Positions 8,230 through 17,402 of a stretch of DNA of 64,000 bases are shown here, piece by piece. Below the pieces are notes generated by a model. The model was not told the origin of the DNA. It worked only from the letters and a program-made list of their open reading frames with translations, and did not search any database. The DNA comes from Chryseobacterium taeanense (GTDB lineage: Bacteria; Bacteroidota; Bacteroidia; Flavobacteriales; Weeksellaceae): the NCBI RefSeq assembly GCF_900099685.1, contig NZ_FNDW01000011.1, forward strand, positions 1 to 64,000, in the 5' to 3' direction. Position numbers and translations under genes: made by a program. Every line of letters starts with the position of its first letter. Position 1 is the first letter of the stretch.

Positions 8230-9027
8230 ATGGAAAACTATTTAGAAATTAACAGAAACTCCTGGAATGCTAAAGTGGAGACTCATCTGAAATCGGATTT
8301 TTACTTTGTAGATGAATTTCTGAAAGGCAGGACTTCACTTAATTCTATCGAATTGGAGCTTCTGGGAGACATAAAAGATAAAAAGATTCTGCACCTGCAA
8401 TGCCATTTCGGGCAGGATTCTATTTCTCTTTCCCGGCTTGGGGCTCAGGTTACAGGAATTGACCTGTCGGATAGAGCAATCGCTGCAGCAGAAGAACTGG
8501 CACAGAAATGTGGAACTGATACTCAATTTATCTGTACAGATTTGTATAATCTTCCTAACGTTCTTAATGAGCAGTTTGATATTGTCTTTACCAGCTACGG
8601 AACGATAGGCTGGCTTCCAGATCTTGATCGGTGGGCAAAAGTCATTTCACAATTTCTAAAACCTGAAGGAAAATTCATTATGGCAGAATTTCATCCTGTA
8701 GTATGGATGTTTGATGATGATTTTGAAGGTGTGAAGTATAATTATTTTAATGAAAAAGCCATTGTTGAAACGTATGAAGGCACTTATGCAGATCAATCTG
8801 CGGACATTGTCCAAGAATATGTGATGTGGAATCATTCGCTGGCAGAAGTTATTCAGAGTTTGATTAATAACGGAATCGATATCCATCAGTTTAAGGAATA
8901 TGACTGGTCGCCGTATCCATGTTTCAGACATGTGGAGGAATTTGAAAAAGGAAAATGGAGGATTTCGAAATTTGGGAATAAAATTCCATTGGTATTTGCC
9001 GTAGAAGCACAAAAAAAGTCATCGTAG
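8230..9027 (+). CDS. Class I SAM-dependent methyltransferase
   Basis: A 265-residue soluble methyltransferase. The SAM-binding core starts at about residue 53 with ILHLQCHFGQDSISLSRLG followed by the acidic strand end TGIDLS, and the later FDIVFTSYGTIGWLPDLDRW fits motif IV of the small-molecule group. The substrate is not evident. The gene stands alone after the repeat array, and its stop codon lies within the stem of a hairpin terminator. The N terminus (MENYLEINRNSWNAKVETHL) is typical of free-standing UbiE-like methyltransferases in Bacteroidota. Confidence 0.88.
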   Translation: MENYLEINRNSWNAKVETHLKSDFYFVDEFLKGRTSLNSIELELLGDIKDKKILHLQCHFGQDSISLSRLGAQVTGIDLSDRAIAAAEELAQKCGTDTQFICTDLYNLPNVLNEQFDIVFTSYGTIGWLPDLDRWAKVISQFLKPEGKFIMAEFHPVVWMFDDDFEGVKYNYFNEKAIVETYEGTYADQSADIVQEYVMWNHSLAEVIQSLINNGIDIHQFKEYDWSPYPCFRHVEEFEKGKWRISKFGNKIPLVFAVEAQKKSS

Positions 9028-9048
9028 TTTTTTATTACGATGACTTTC
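9015..9048. terminator. Hairpin between convergent genes
   Basis: AAAGTCATCGTA (9015-9026) pairs perfectly with 9036-9047 across a T-rich loop. It overlaps the methyltransferase stop and faces the converging YtxH-like gene. Confidence 0.55.
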
Positions 9049-9077
9049 TAAATATATGAATGTTAAAATAACTAGTC

Positions 9078-9335
9078 TTAGTTTACAGATTCCTGTACGT
9101 TATTTACAGTATCCTGTGCCTTGTTTTTAAATTCATTAGCTTTATCCTGAACTTGGGAAGCAACATTGTTTGCTCTGTCCTTAATATCATTTCCCCATTT
9201 GTTTAGGTTATCCTTTGCTGTATTAAATTTATCTTTTACCATTTGTTTTTCTTCAGCGCTTGAATTTTTGTATTTCCAATAGGCTAAAGCTCCTAAACCG
9301 ACTAATGCTAATAAACCTTTTGTCTTATTTCCCAT
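9078..9335 (-). CDS. YtxH-like small membrane-anchored stress protein
   Basis: An 85-residue protein with one N-terminal hydrophobic segment (GLLALVGLGALAYW, about 7-20) and a long charged amphipathic helix (KDKFNTAKDNLNKWGNDIKD, then VQDKANEFKNKAQDTV). This is the build of YtxH/LEA-like general stress proteins, which are thought to lie along membranes. No enzymatic motif is present. It is a single leftward gene; the 97 bp upstream separate it from the asparaginase-family gene. Confidence 0.75.
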   Translation of the reverse strand: MGNKTKGLLALVGLGALAYWKYKNSSAEEKQMVKDKFNTAKDNLNKWGNDIKDRANNVASQVQDKANEFKNKAQDTVNNVQESVN

Positions 9336-9432
9336 GATTTCTATTTTTTAAATGTTAATATTAAATTTGTTGTTAATAATCATGTAAAATACGTGCCAAA
9401 AAAAATATCAGAAGTATAAAATAATGTTAAAT

Positions 9433-10275
9433 TTAATTGAAAGTTTCTAAAATATTTCCGTCAAAACTTGCAAAAACCATAGTAGGATACGAGTCTTGGT
9501 GAAAAATATTTCCATTTTTATCAATCGCGATTGCTCCTGCAAATCCGTCAATGGATTTCAGTTCTTCAAAAGTTTTATCAAAAGCTTTTTCAATGGACAT
9601 ACCATCGGTAACTCTTGTTACTATTTTTGTAGCTGTAGCGTTGCTTACAATATCTTCACCAACTCCTGTACAGCTTACGGCACAGAAAGAATTGGCATAA
9701 TTTCCGGCTACTGTCGCCGAATCGGAAATTCTTCCCGGGATTTCAAATCCTTTTCCTCCTGTGGATGTAGCAACTGCTAATTTGCCTTGCTTGTCAAGAA
9801 CCACACATCCAACAGTTCCTTTTCCACCGTTCTTCAATTTTAATTCGTATTCTTCTCTTCTTTTTGGAATTTCAGTGGAAAAGTTTTCAAAGCCATGTTC
9901 TGAGGCGTATTTTTTAGCTCCGCTTCCGCCTAAGACTCTGTCGTCTTCTTTCATCAGCTCTTTTGCCACAAAAACCGGATTTTTTACATCCTGTATATTG
10001 ATAACACCGCTCATTTTCTGGGTTCCACCATCCATAATGGCAGCACTCATCCTGATAACGCCGTCACTTTGAATCTGGGAACCTATACCTGCATTGTACA
10101 GCTCATCATCTTCAAGTAAAGAAACTGCAAAAGCTACGGTGTCAAAAGCAGAATTATTCTGTAAAAATTCAAAGGCTTTTTTTACAATACTTTTCAAAGA
10201 TTCCTGCTTGGCAGTTTTTACTTCATGGCTCTGATCGCTTTCCGAGAAAAATCCGCCGTGGATGATTATTTTCAT
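9433..10275 (-). CDS. Isoaspartyl peptidase / L-asparaginase (Ntn hydrolase)
   Basis: A plant-type asparaginase family enzyme that cleaves itself to expose an N-terminal threonine and then hydrolyses isoaspartyl dipeptides. The autocleavage site is visible in NGGKGTVGCVVLD, with T154 as nucleophile, and substrate-binding VAGNYANSFC and SCTGVGED follow. The length is 280 residues with no signal peptide, so it is cytoplasmic. It lies 68 bp downstream of a cyanophycinase gene on the same strand, and cphA is divergent beyond that. Context therefore points to hydrolysis of beta-Asp-Arg, the last step of cyanophycin use. General isoaspartyl dipeptide turnover is the alternative. Confidence 0.88.
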   Translation of the reverse strand: MKIIIHGGFFSESDQSHEVKTAKQESLKSIVKKAFEFLQNNSAFDTVAFAVSLLEDDELYNAGIGSQIQSDGVIRMSAAIMDGGTQKMSGVINIQDVKNPVFVAKELMKEDDRVLGGSGAKKYASEHGFENFSTEIPKRREEYELKLKNGGKGTVGCVVLDKQGKLAVATSTGGKGFEIPGRISDSATVAGNYANSFCAVSCTGVGEDIVSNATATKIVTRVTDGMSIEKAFDKTFEELKSIDGFAGAIAIDKNGNIFHQDSYPTMVFASFDGNILETFN

Positions 10276-10343
10276 ATACTATTTTTGATTATTGGATATG
10301 TTTTCTGATAATGTGATTGATAATTTTAACAGACAATCATCAT

Positions 10344-11234
10344 TTATTTGTCTTGAGGAACAGGATTGAATTGAGAATTTTCGATCGTCAGTGTTTTCGT
10401 GGTAAGATCATAATGATCGTTCATCGACATCACGTGGACGGTAAGATTATCAATAGAAATAGGTTCTCCGAGATTGATGTTGGTAAGATTGGTGTCTTTA
10501 ATAAACCTTCCGTCCACAAGGATCACAAGCCCGGAACCTACGGCAGTCATTACATCATTATGAATGAAAAGCCCTGTATCTTCCCCCAAGCCTATTCCCA
10601 GCGTTCTCGGATTGCTTACTACAGCCTGAAAAAGCCTGCCGATTCTTCCTCTCTGTACGAAATGCGTATCGATAATAACATTATCAATTAAACCTAAACC
10701 TTGTGTAGTTTTTATTTCACCTTTAAGCAATGCTTCGGAGCTGCTTCCCTGGTAAATCATATTTTCGGAAGCGGCAGCTGCGCCTGCAGAAGTTCCTGAA
10801 TAGATAAAATCCTGTTCCTGATATTTCAGTAAAATGGTATCATGAAATCTTGTTCCGCCAAGAATGGATGTCAGCCTCAACTGATCTCCTCCTGTGAACA
10901 TAACAACATCGGCAGCATTTGCCCTTGCGACAATTGCATCAGAATTGGCTTCTTCACGGTTATGAATATCAAGTATATTGACGTTTTTTGCTCCTAAGAA
11001 CTCAAAAGCTTTTTTATATTCGGCACCTACGATCTGAGGAATCTGTGAGGCTGTCGTAATGATTTCTATAATAGAATCTTCCTTATGTTTAGATTCGTTA
11101 ATGATTTTTCTAAGAATTCCTCGTTCAAAAAAATTCAGGTTTTTTTCTATATTCTGATCAAAATCGGTTTCGGCAAAACTACCTTTGTTAACAGCACCAC
11201 CGATTACAATTAATTTTCCAACAGGTTTCGTCAT
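10344..11234 (-). CDS. cphB: Cyanophycinase (peptidase S51)
   Basis: Cuts cyanophycin into beta-Asp-Arg dipeptides from the chain ends. The 296-residue protein has no signal, so it is the intracellular type. The serine nucleophile S149 lies in YSGTSAGAAAASENM, the family signature. VVMFTGGDQLRL and DTHFVQRGRIGRL (H191, R195) supply the rest of the active-site region. I chose the ATG at 11234; the longer frame begins with TTG at 11243. A TAAATTTG promoter box (minus strand, 11241-11248) ends only six bases before this ATG, so the message may have almost no leader. It is first in a two-gene operon with the isoaspartyl peptidase. Confidence 0.93.
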   Translation of the reverse strand: MTKPVGKLIVIGGAVNKGSFAETDFDQNIEKNLNFFERGILRKIINESKHKEDSIIEIITTASQIPQIVGAEYKKAFEFLGAKNVNILDIHNREEANSDAIVARANAADVVMFTGGDQLRLTSILGGTRFHDTILLKYQEQDFIYSGTSAGAAAASENMIYQGSSSEALLKGEIKTTQGLGLIDNVIIDTHFVQRGRIGRLFQAVVSNPRTLGIGLGEDTGLFIHNDVMTAVGSGLVILVDGRFIKDTNLTNINLGEPISIDNLTVHVMSMNDHYDLTTKTLTIENSQFNPVPQDK

Positions 11235-11240
11235 AGCATG

Positions 11241-11248
11241 CAAATTTA
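11241..11248 (-). promoter_or_regulatory. -7 promoter element for cyanophycinase operon
   Basis: Minus-strand TAAATTTG, an exact TAnnTTTG match, directly abutting the ATG at 11234. It fixes the start choice, because the TTG alternative lies within the box. Confidence 0.45.
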
Positions 11249-11355
11249 AAAAAATTATTAACAGTTGAAAAAATCTCAGGTCATAAAATTGATTTTGAGG
11301 ATTTTAGAATGATAAACAAACCTTGCTTATTTTTAATAAATATTCAAACGTGGTA

Positions 11356-11386
11356 TAGTTTTGTTTAGGGTTTTGCATTATCTTTG
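11356..11386 (+). promoter_or_regulatory. Candidate promoters for cphA
   Basis: Two exact -7 boxes precede cphA: TAGTTTTG (11356-11363), with a TTTT 21 bases before it, and TATCTTTG (11379-11386), which lacks a -33 at normal distance. Leaders would be about 60 or 40 bases. Confidence 0.45.
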
Positions 11387-11431
11387 ATTTTAATTGCAGT
11401 TATTGTTAACGAGTAAAAATGCAAATAGACT

Positions 11432-14062
11432 ATGAAAATTGAAAAAATACAGGCATTGCGCGGCCCGAATATTTGGAGTATCAGACGAAAGAAGCTGATA
11501 CAGATGAGGTTGGATCTGGAAGAAATGGAAAATTTCCCTACCAATAAAATCGATGGATTTAGAGAAAGAATAGAAAAACTGATACCATCTTTATTCTCTC
11601 ACAGGTGTTCTGAAGGAGTAGAAGGTGGTTTCTTTCACCGTATAGAAACAGGAACATGGATGGGACATGTGATTGAGCACATCGCGCTGGAGATCCAGAC
11701 TTTGGCAGGTATGGACGTGGGCTTCGGGAGAACAAGGGAGACAAAAACTCCGGGAGTTTATAATGTCGTATTTAATTATATTGAAGAAAACGCAGGAATT
11801 TATGCAGCGGAAGAATCTGTGAGAATCGCTGAAGCTTTGATTAATGGAGAAGAGTACGATTTGAATGCATGTATTCAGACACTGAAAGAAATCCGCGAAA
11901 CAGTGCGCCTTGGTCCTTCAACAGGAAGCATTGTTGAAGAAGCCGTTTCCAGAAGAATTCCGTGGATACGTTTAGGGACAAATTCTTTGGTACAGCTTGG
12001 TTATGGAGTCAATCAACAGAGATTCCAGGCAACGATTACCGGGAAGACAAGTTCTATTGCCGTAGATATTGCGTGTAATAAAGAGTTGACAAAAAGAATG
12101 CTGCATGATGCTGCGATACCCGTACCCATCGGTGATCTGATAATGGATGAAGAAGGTCTCGACAGTGTTGTGAGAAAAATAGGATATCCTGTTGTAATCA
12201 AGCCTTTAGATGGAAATCATGGGAAAGGTTCTTCTATTAATGTCAATGATTGGCAATCTGCAAAAACAGGACTGGAACATGCTCTGAAATATTCTAAAAA
12301 AGTTATCGTTGAAAAGTATATTACGGGCTACGATTTCAGAGTTTTGGTCATCAATAATAAAATGGTGGCTGCTGCCAGAAGAGTTCCGGCTCATGTTGTG
12401 GGCGATGGTGAGCTGAATCTTGAACAATTAATCGAAAAAGAAAATAATGATCCCAGAAGAGGATATGGCCACGAAAATGTTTTGACGGAAATTCAGGTTG
12501 ATAAAGATACTACCGAGCTTCTTGAAAAAATGAATTATACACTGGAAACAATTCCTCAGAAAGGAGAAGTGGTTTATTTAAAATCAACAGCCAATCTTTC
12601 AACCGGCGGAACGTCGATTGACGTGACGGATATGGTTCATCCCGAAAATATTACAATGGCTGAAAGAATATCAAAAATCATCGGGCTTGATGTTTGCGGA
12701 ATTGATATTATGGCTGAAAACCTTACGCAACCGCTGAAAGAAAGCGGGGGTGCCATCATTGAAGTTAATGCTGCACCTGGTTTCAGAATGCATTTGGCTC
12801 CAAGTGAGGGGCTTCCGAGAAATGTTGCGGCTCCTGTAGTTGATATGCTTTATCCGCAAGGAAAACCTTTCACTATTCCAATTATTGCAGTGACAGGAAC
12901 TAATGGAAAAACAACCACTACCAGACTGATTTCTCATATTGTTAAAAGTAATGGTTACAGAGTTGGTTTCACAACTTCTGATGGAATTTATATTCAGAAT
13001 ACGATGTTGACAAAAGGTGATACCACGGGGCCTCTTTCAGCAGAATTTGTATTGAAAGATCCAACGGTAGAGTTTGCTGTTCTGGAAACTGCAAGAGGCG
13101 GAATTTTACGCTCAGGATTAGGTTTTTCTCAATGCGACATTGGTGTTTTAACTAACATTAGAGAAGATCATTTGGGATTGAATGATATTCATAATCTAAA
13201 AGATCTTACGAAAGTAAAAAGAGTGGTTCTGGATAGCGTTAAAAAGAATGGATGGAGTGTAATGAATGCCGATGACGAATATTCTATGCGAATTGTGAAC
13301 GATCTTCATTGCAATGTAGCGATTTTCAGTATGGATGAAAATAATCCGCACATGAAGAAATTTGCCAAAGAAGGCAAAATCACCTGTGTTTATGAAGAAG
13401 GTTTTGTAACGATTAAAAAAGGTGACTGGAAGATCAGGATCGGAAAGGCAAAAGATTTTCCAATCACGATGGAGGGTAAGGCCAGATTCATGATTGAAAA
13501 TGTGTTGGCGGCAAGTTTGGCAAGTTATCTTCAAGGGTTTGAAATTGAAGATATTTCGAATTCATTAAGAACTTTTCTGCCTAGTGCACAGCTTACCCCC
13601 GGAAGACTTAATGTTTTTAAGTTCAAAAATTTTAAAGTTTTAATTGATTTTGCTCATAATCCTGCAGGCTATGAAGCGATTGAAGATTATCTTAAAAATG
13701 TAGAAGCCACGAAAAAAATAGGCATTATTTCGGGAGTCGGAGACAGAAGAGATAACGACATCAGAGAGTGCGGGAAAATTGCAGGAAGAATGTTCGATCA
13801 CATTATTATCCGAAACGAAAAGCATCTTCGCGGAAGAACGGAAGAGGAAATAAACGGGTTGATTATTGAAGGAATGCAGAATTCTGGAAAAGATGTAAGT
13901 TATGAAACGATTCCTAAAGAAATAGATGCCCTGAAACATGCCATGGGAATGGCGGAAGAAGGTACTTTTATTACCGCTTTAAGTGATGTTATTTCCAATG
14001 CTATTGATCTTGTACAGGAATATCAGGCGAGAGAGTTGCTTGAGGATGATAAGATTTTATAA
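11432..14062 (+). CDS. cphA: Cyanophycin synthetase
   Basis: Polymerises aspartate and arginine with ATP into multi-L-arginyl-poly-L-aspartate, a nitrogen and carbon store. At 876 residues it has the full three-part family build: an N-terminal domain (1 to about 160; SRCSEGVEGGFFHRIETG), an ATP-grasp domain (about 215-480; VVIKPLDGNHGKGSSIN, ending IIEVNAAPGFRMH) that adds Asp, and a Mur-ligase-like domain that adds Arg, with its P-loop VTGTNGKTTTTR near 488-497 and LIDFAHNPAGYEAI later. Divergent cyanophycinase and isoaspartyl peptidase genes confirm the pathway. A GC-rich hairpin follows the stop. Cyanophycin is best known from cyanobacteria, but cphA occurs in many heterotrophs; the primer requirement cannot be judged here. 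Confidence 0.95.
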   Translation: MKIEKIQALRGPNIWSIRRKKLIQMRLDLEEMENFPTNKIDGFRERIEKLIPSLFSHRCSEGVEGGFFHRIETGTWMGHVIEHIALEIQTLAGMDVGFGRTRETKTPGVYNVVFNYIEENAGIYAAEESVRIAEALINGEEYDLNACIQTLKEIRETVRLGPSTGSIVEEAVSRRIPWIRLGTNSLVQLGYGVNQQRFQATITGKTSSIAVDIACNKELTKRMLHDAAIPVPIGDLIMDEEGLDSVVRKIGYPVVIKPLDGNHGKGSSINVNDWQSAKTGLEHALKYSKKVIVEKYITGYDFRVLVINNKMVAAARRVPAHVVGDGELNLEQLIEKENNDPRRGYGHENVLTEIQVDKDTTELLEKMNYTLETIPQKGEVVYLKSTANLSTGGTSIDVTDMVHPENITMAERISKIIGLDVCGIDIMAENLTQPLKESGGAIIEVNAAPGFRMHLAPSEGLPRNVAAPVVDMLYPQGKPFTIPIIAVTGTNGKTTTTRLISHIVKSNGYRVGFTTSDGIYIQNTMLTKGDTTGPLSAEFVLKDPTVEFAVLETARGGILRSGLGFSQCDIGVLTNIREDHLGLNDIHNLKDLTKVKRVVLDSVKKNGWSVMNADDEYSMRIVNDLHCNVAIFSMDENNPHMKKFAKEGKITCVYEEGFVTIKKGDWKIRIGKAKDFPITMEGKARFMIENVLAASLASYLQGFEIEDISNSLRTFLPSAQLTPGRLNVFKFKNFKVLIDFAHNPAGYEAIEDYLKNVEATKKIGIISGVGDRRDNDIRECGKIAGRMFDHIIIRNEKHLRGRTEEEINGLIIEGMQNSGKDVSYETIPKEIDALKHAMGMAEEGTFITALSDVISNAIDLVQEYQARELLEDDKIL

Positions 14063-14074
14063 TGATATTTAAAA

Positions 14075-14107
14075 AGTTTCGGCGGCACCAAAGGTGCCGC
14101 CGAAACT
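14075..14107. terminator. GC-rich perfect hairpin between cphA and the amidoligase operon
   Basis: A 15-bp perfect stem (14075-14089 with 14093-14107) has an AAA loop and the core CGGCGGCACC. Read leftwards it is followed by a T-run, so it fits as terminator of the leftward operon and probably also of cphA. It resembles the longer hairpin at 61540-61592. Confidence 0.75.
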
Positions 14108-14139
14108 AATTTTAAAATTATAACTTCAATATAGAATTA

Positions 14140-15321
14140 TTATTCCGCAAAAAAAGCATTGGAACTTCCGATCCAAATCGCATCTTTCTTATTAAAATCT
14201 ACATTTACCATATCAGCTTTGGTCATTCTTGCGAGATTTTCCAGTAGAATAGGGGGTTCATCATTTTCTCTCCAAATATACAGCAAACGAATTTCACCTT
14301 TTGAGAAATCTCCGTTAATGTCTTCAAAAACAGGTTCGTAATTTACTTTTCTCTGTAAAATGTAGTTTTCTTTATCTTTAATTACATCCGTAATTTCTTT
14401 TGTCGGATTTAAATTAACGCCGCTTCCCGCAAAGGAAAACAATGGTTTCAGAACAAAATTTTCAAGGTTTTCATTTTCCGGAAATTCATGCAGGAAATAA
14501 CTTTTTGGCACGAACTGATGCTGTAAAAGAGGCAACAAGAATTTGGAGATTTTAAAAAACCAATTGGGATGTGTAACCCATTTTACATCGACATCTTCAC
14601 GGAAATCGAATTCTGTTTTCAGATCCAGGATTCTGTCTAATTCATCGAAAATAACACGGTTGTAAATTCTTTTGATCTCGGTTAATTTTCCTTCGTTTTC
14701 GTAAAATAATTTTTTACCCTCTTTTTTTAATTTGGTTAAACAAACCGTTTTTATGCCTAATAATTTCTCAGTCAGTACAAAATCAATGGCTGTTTTCTGT
14801 TTTTCGGGATAGATTTCCAGGAGAATAACGTTTTCAGGATCTTCATTGCCAAGAATTAAATCTTTCATATAATTTTTGAATTCTTCGTGCGGCATTTTAT
14901 TCCTGATTTCGGATAAAAAAGGATACACTTCACAAAAAGTGTCTTCAAAAACTTTCTGAAAAGCATACAGAGAAGGGAAGGCTTGAAGCTCAATCAGCTG
15001 TGGTTCAATTTCTCCATTTTCACTTCTGCAGATTCCGAAATCAATGGTTAAAAAATGGGGTTTATCGGTGTGTCCCGGAACGTAGCAGTTGTCGGGAACT
15101 GCCTTTCGTAACAGGTCGGGAGATAAAGTTTTGATCTGGTCAATAATGCTTTCGCTGGCATCAATTAATTTAGACTCAAATTCTTTTTTAAGGAAAATAG
15201 GACTTTCAGAAACTCTGAATGCAGGTTCAAGTCCGCTTTTTTGTTTTAAATATTCTTTCAGCAGGCTATACTTTTCCTGTGAAAAATCCTGATTAAACTG
15301 TTGTCTGTATTTTGGAATCAT
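14140..15321 (-). CDS. Putative ATP-grasp ligase of unknown substrate
   Basis: I do not recognise a characterised protein. The 393 residues have no signal or membrane segment. Two stretches suggest an ATP-grasp-like ligase: LTIDFGICRSENGEIEPQ with LIELQAFPSLYAFQ (about 91-122), like the metal-binding strands of permuted ATP-grasps, and FVLKPLFSFAGSGVNL (K292 and the Ser-Gly loop at about 300), like the ATP-binding lysine and glycine loop. The C-terminal LLYIWRENDEPPILLENLARM adds possible metal ligands. It is the last gene of an operon that includes a YbdK-type ligase and other amide-forming enzymes, so a peptide- or amide-ligase role is a reasonable inference. The fold assignment is from motifs alone. 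Confidence 0.6.
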   Translation of the reverse strand: MIPKYRQQFNQDFSQEKYSLLKEYLKQKSGLEPAFRVSESPIFLKKEFESKLIDASESIIDQIKTLSPDLLRKAVPDNCYVPGHTDKPHFLTIDFGICRSENGEIEPQLIELQAFPSLYAFQKVFEDTFCEVYPFLSEIRNKMPHEEFKNYMKDLILGNEDPENVILLEIYPEKQKTAIDFVLTEKLLGIKTVCLTKLKKEGKKLFYENEGKLTEIKRIYNRVIFDELDRILDLKTEFDFREDVDVKWVTHPNWFFKISKFLLPLLQHQFVPKSYFLHEFPENENLENFVLKPLFSFAGSGVNLNPTKEITDVIKDKENYILQRKVNYEPVFEDINGDFSKGEIRLLYIWRENDEPPILLENLARMTKADMVNVDFNKKDAIWIGSSNAFFAE

Positions 15322-15394
15322 AAATCTTTTTCTTTGTGAGTTAAAAAATCGGACAGTCCAGCCCGATTATATATTTATTATCGAAAAGTATCTC

Positions 15395-16231
15395 TTACAT
15401 CAAAACATTGGTTCTGCTAACAATATTCTGTTTTGCGAAGTCCAGAAACCGTGGTAAAATCTGAGCCTGTGTAAGAATGATTTTATCCTCATCATCAATT
15501 CTGTCAATGGTTTCAAGATATTTTTCCATCCCGAAATTTTCGATCATCGCTTCTTTATTTTTTTCATCTTTGAGATTTTCCATCATTCCTTCAGGATTGG
15601 CTTCCGGATGAAACTGAGTCCCGAAAATCTCTTCAGAAAAACGAACAGCCATTATCGCTCTTTCAAGGTCAATATGAGGTCGGAATTTTTCAATCGCTGT
15701 GATTTTCATGCCTAGTTCTTCAAACCTTTTATAATCCGGTTCAATAAACTGAAAAGCTCTTGAATCTACTGCATAAAATGGATCTGGCAGATTTTTAAAT
15801 AAAAATTCCTGCTCGCCTTCTTCGGTTTTGTGAACCGGCATCACGCCGAAGGAATAAGATTTCCGTTTATTGATTGTCCCGAGTTTCCAGTGAATGCTTG
15901 CCAGCTGGAAAGAATGACAGATCAGGAATAAATACTTTTTATTTGAATGAGATTGATTATGCTCAAAAATATTATCTAAAAATCGGGCAAATTTATCTTC
16001 CCATTCCAAGCCTTTCCTATGCGGATCTCCTGGACCTCCGGAAGAAATAAATATGTCGAAATCTTCAATTTCCGGAATTTCATTTTTAAACCTTACATCA
16101 AATGTTTTGATGGTTACATTTTCCCCCACATAACGCCGCTGAAAAGTTTCCGAGATTTCTTTTATATTTTTAAATCCCTGATTCACTTTATTATTGTTCA
16201 TGTCCAGCAAAGCGATTCGAATGTCCTTCAT
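15395..16231 (-). CDS. Class I glutamine amidotransferase-like protein
   Basis: A 278-residue stand-alone GATase-1 domain. The nucleophile elbow is LFLICHSFQL with C105, and GTQFHPEANPEG supplies H208 and E210, so the catalytic triad is intact. SSGGPGDPHRKGLEWED forms the oxyanion-side loop. Such domains release ammonia from glutamine for a partner synthetase, or hydrolyse gamma-glutamyl bonds like PuuD and gamma-glutamyl hydrolase. No synthetase domain is fused. It lies 24 bp after a carboxylate-amine ligase gene and 73 bp before the putative ATP-grasp gene, so it may feed ammonia to, or trim a gamma-glutamyl group from, the operon's product. Which one is not decidable here. Confidence 0.82.
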   Translation of the reverse strand: MKDIRIALLDMNNNKVNQGFKNIKEISETFQRRYVGENVTIKTFDVRFKNEIPEIEDFDIFISSGGPGDPHRKGLEWEDKFARFLDNIFEHNQSHSNKKYLFLICHSFQLASIHWKLGTINKRKSYSFGVMPVHKTEEGEQEFLFKNLPDPFYAVDSRAFQFIEPDYKRFEELGMKITAIEKFRPHIDLERAIMAVRFSEEIFGTQFHPEANPEGMMENLKDEKNKEAMIENFGMEKYLETIDRIDDEDKIILTQAQILPRFLDFAKQNIVSRTNVLM

Positions 16232-16255
16232 ACTACTTGATTTTTTACAAATTTA

Positions 16256-17380
16256 TCAAATATTATGAAGCAATTCTCCGTGAGTGATGCCATATTCAGT
16301 TTCTGAGATCATGTAATCAACTACTTTCGTAAGATCCCCTGTTTCTTTGAATATTCTGAGCTGACGGTCTGCGCCGGTTCCGTTTTCAAGAATTGTCCAG
16401 GCGTATTCCACCTCTTTTCTGCATCCTAAATCGTCTACAACATCATCTATAAATTCTAAAAGTTCTTTCAATAAATCAGGATAGGGAACAGATTCTTCTT
16501 TTCCAAAATCAATTAAATGCGCTTCGATGCCACTTTTGGAAGCTCGCCATTTATTTTCATTAAGCAATAATCTTCTGTAGCTTCTGAAACTTAAATTCTG
16601 TTGATGAAGTTTGTAGATTTTTGCTACTAATGATTGCATGATGGCGGCCAGACAAACGGTTTCTTCAATTCTTAAAGGCATATCACAGATTCTGAATTCA
16701 ATGGTGGGATAAAACGGATGAACCCTGAGATCCCACCAGATTTTTTTTGCATTGTCGATTGTTCCCGTCTTTACCAAAAGGTCAACATAGCTGTCAAATT
16801 CCGCAAGAGAATTGAAAAAACTCGGTATTCCTGTTCGTGGAAACTTTACAAAAATTTCCTGTCGATAAGATTTAAAACCTGTATTTCTGCCGATCCAGAA
16901 TGGCGAATTGGTAGATAGAGCATAAACGTGAGGAAGAAAATATCGCATCACATTTTGTATTCTCACACCTTCCTCGCGGTTCGGGATTCCGATATGAACA
17001 TGAAGTCCGAAGATGAGATTTCCACGTGCCACATCACCCATATCGTCGACGATTTTGTTATACCGTTCACCATTGGTAATCGTATTGTGTTCCCAATTGG
17101 AAAAAGGGTGGGTGCCACCACCTGAAACACGAAGTCCCTGCTCGTGGGCTATTTTGATAAGATGCCTTCTCAGATTTGTTAATTCAGTTTTTGCTTCCTG
17201 AATGTTCTGGCAAATCCCTGTTTCCATTTCGATCATGGATTCGTGCATTTCGTGCTTTAAATTTTCACTTAAAACAGCTTTTCCGCCTTCAATAATTTTC
17301 GAAACATGAGAGATCAGGTCTCTGCTCTCAACATCAATGATCTGATATTCTTCTTCGATCCCAATAGTAAATTGATGCAT
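16256..17380 (-). CDS. Carboxylate-amine ligase, YbdK / GCS2 family
   Basis: A homologue of glutamate-cysteine ligase type 2, which joins the gamma-carboxyl of glutamate to an amine with ATP. The 374-residue length fits the family. Conserved segments are FTIGIEEEYQIID at the N terminus (metal-binding glutamates), EMHESMIEMETGIC, GGGTHPFSNWE, the histidines of FGLHVHIGIPNREEGV, and WWDLRVHPFYPTIEFRICD. Many YbdK proteins have only weak cysteine ligase activity, and their real amine is unknown. The gene is 22 bp downstream of an ATP-grasp gene and 24 bp upstream of the GATase gene, which strongly suggests a shared pathway making a glutamyl compound. Confidence 0.9.
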   Translation of the reverse strand: MHQFTIGIEEEYQIIDVESRDLISHVSKIIEGGKAVLSENLKHEMHESMIEMETGICQNIQEAKTELTNLRRHLIKIAHEQGLRVSGGGTHPFSNWEHNTITNGERYNKIVDDMGDVARGNLIFGLHVHIGIPNREEGVRIQNVMRYFLPHVYALSTNSPFWIGRNTGFKSYRQEIFVKFPRTGIPSFFNSLAEFDSYVDLLVKTGTIDNAKKIWWDLRVHPFYPTIEFRICDMPLRIEETVCLAAIMQSLVAKIYKLHQQNLSFRSYRRLLLNENKWRASKSGIEAHLIDFGKEESVPYPDLLKELLEFIDDVVDDLGCRKEVEYAWTILENGTGADRQLRIFKETGDLTKVVDYMISETEYGITHGELLHNI

Positions 17381-17402
17381 TTTTTTTCGTGTTTTATGTT
17401 TT

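Noticed and set aside
10317..10691. Plus-strand open frame over the cyanophycinase gene
   Set aside because: Antisense shadow of a gene with intact catalytic motifs.
11559..13939. Several antisense frames across cphA
   Set aside because: They have no promoter, no family likeness, and follow the codon structure of cphA.
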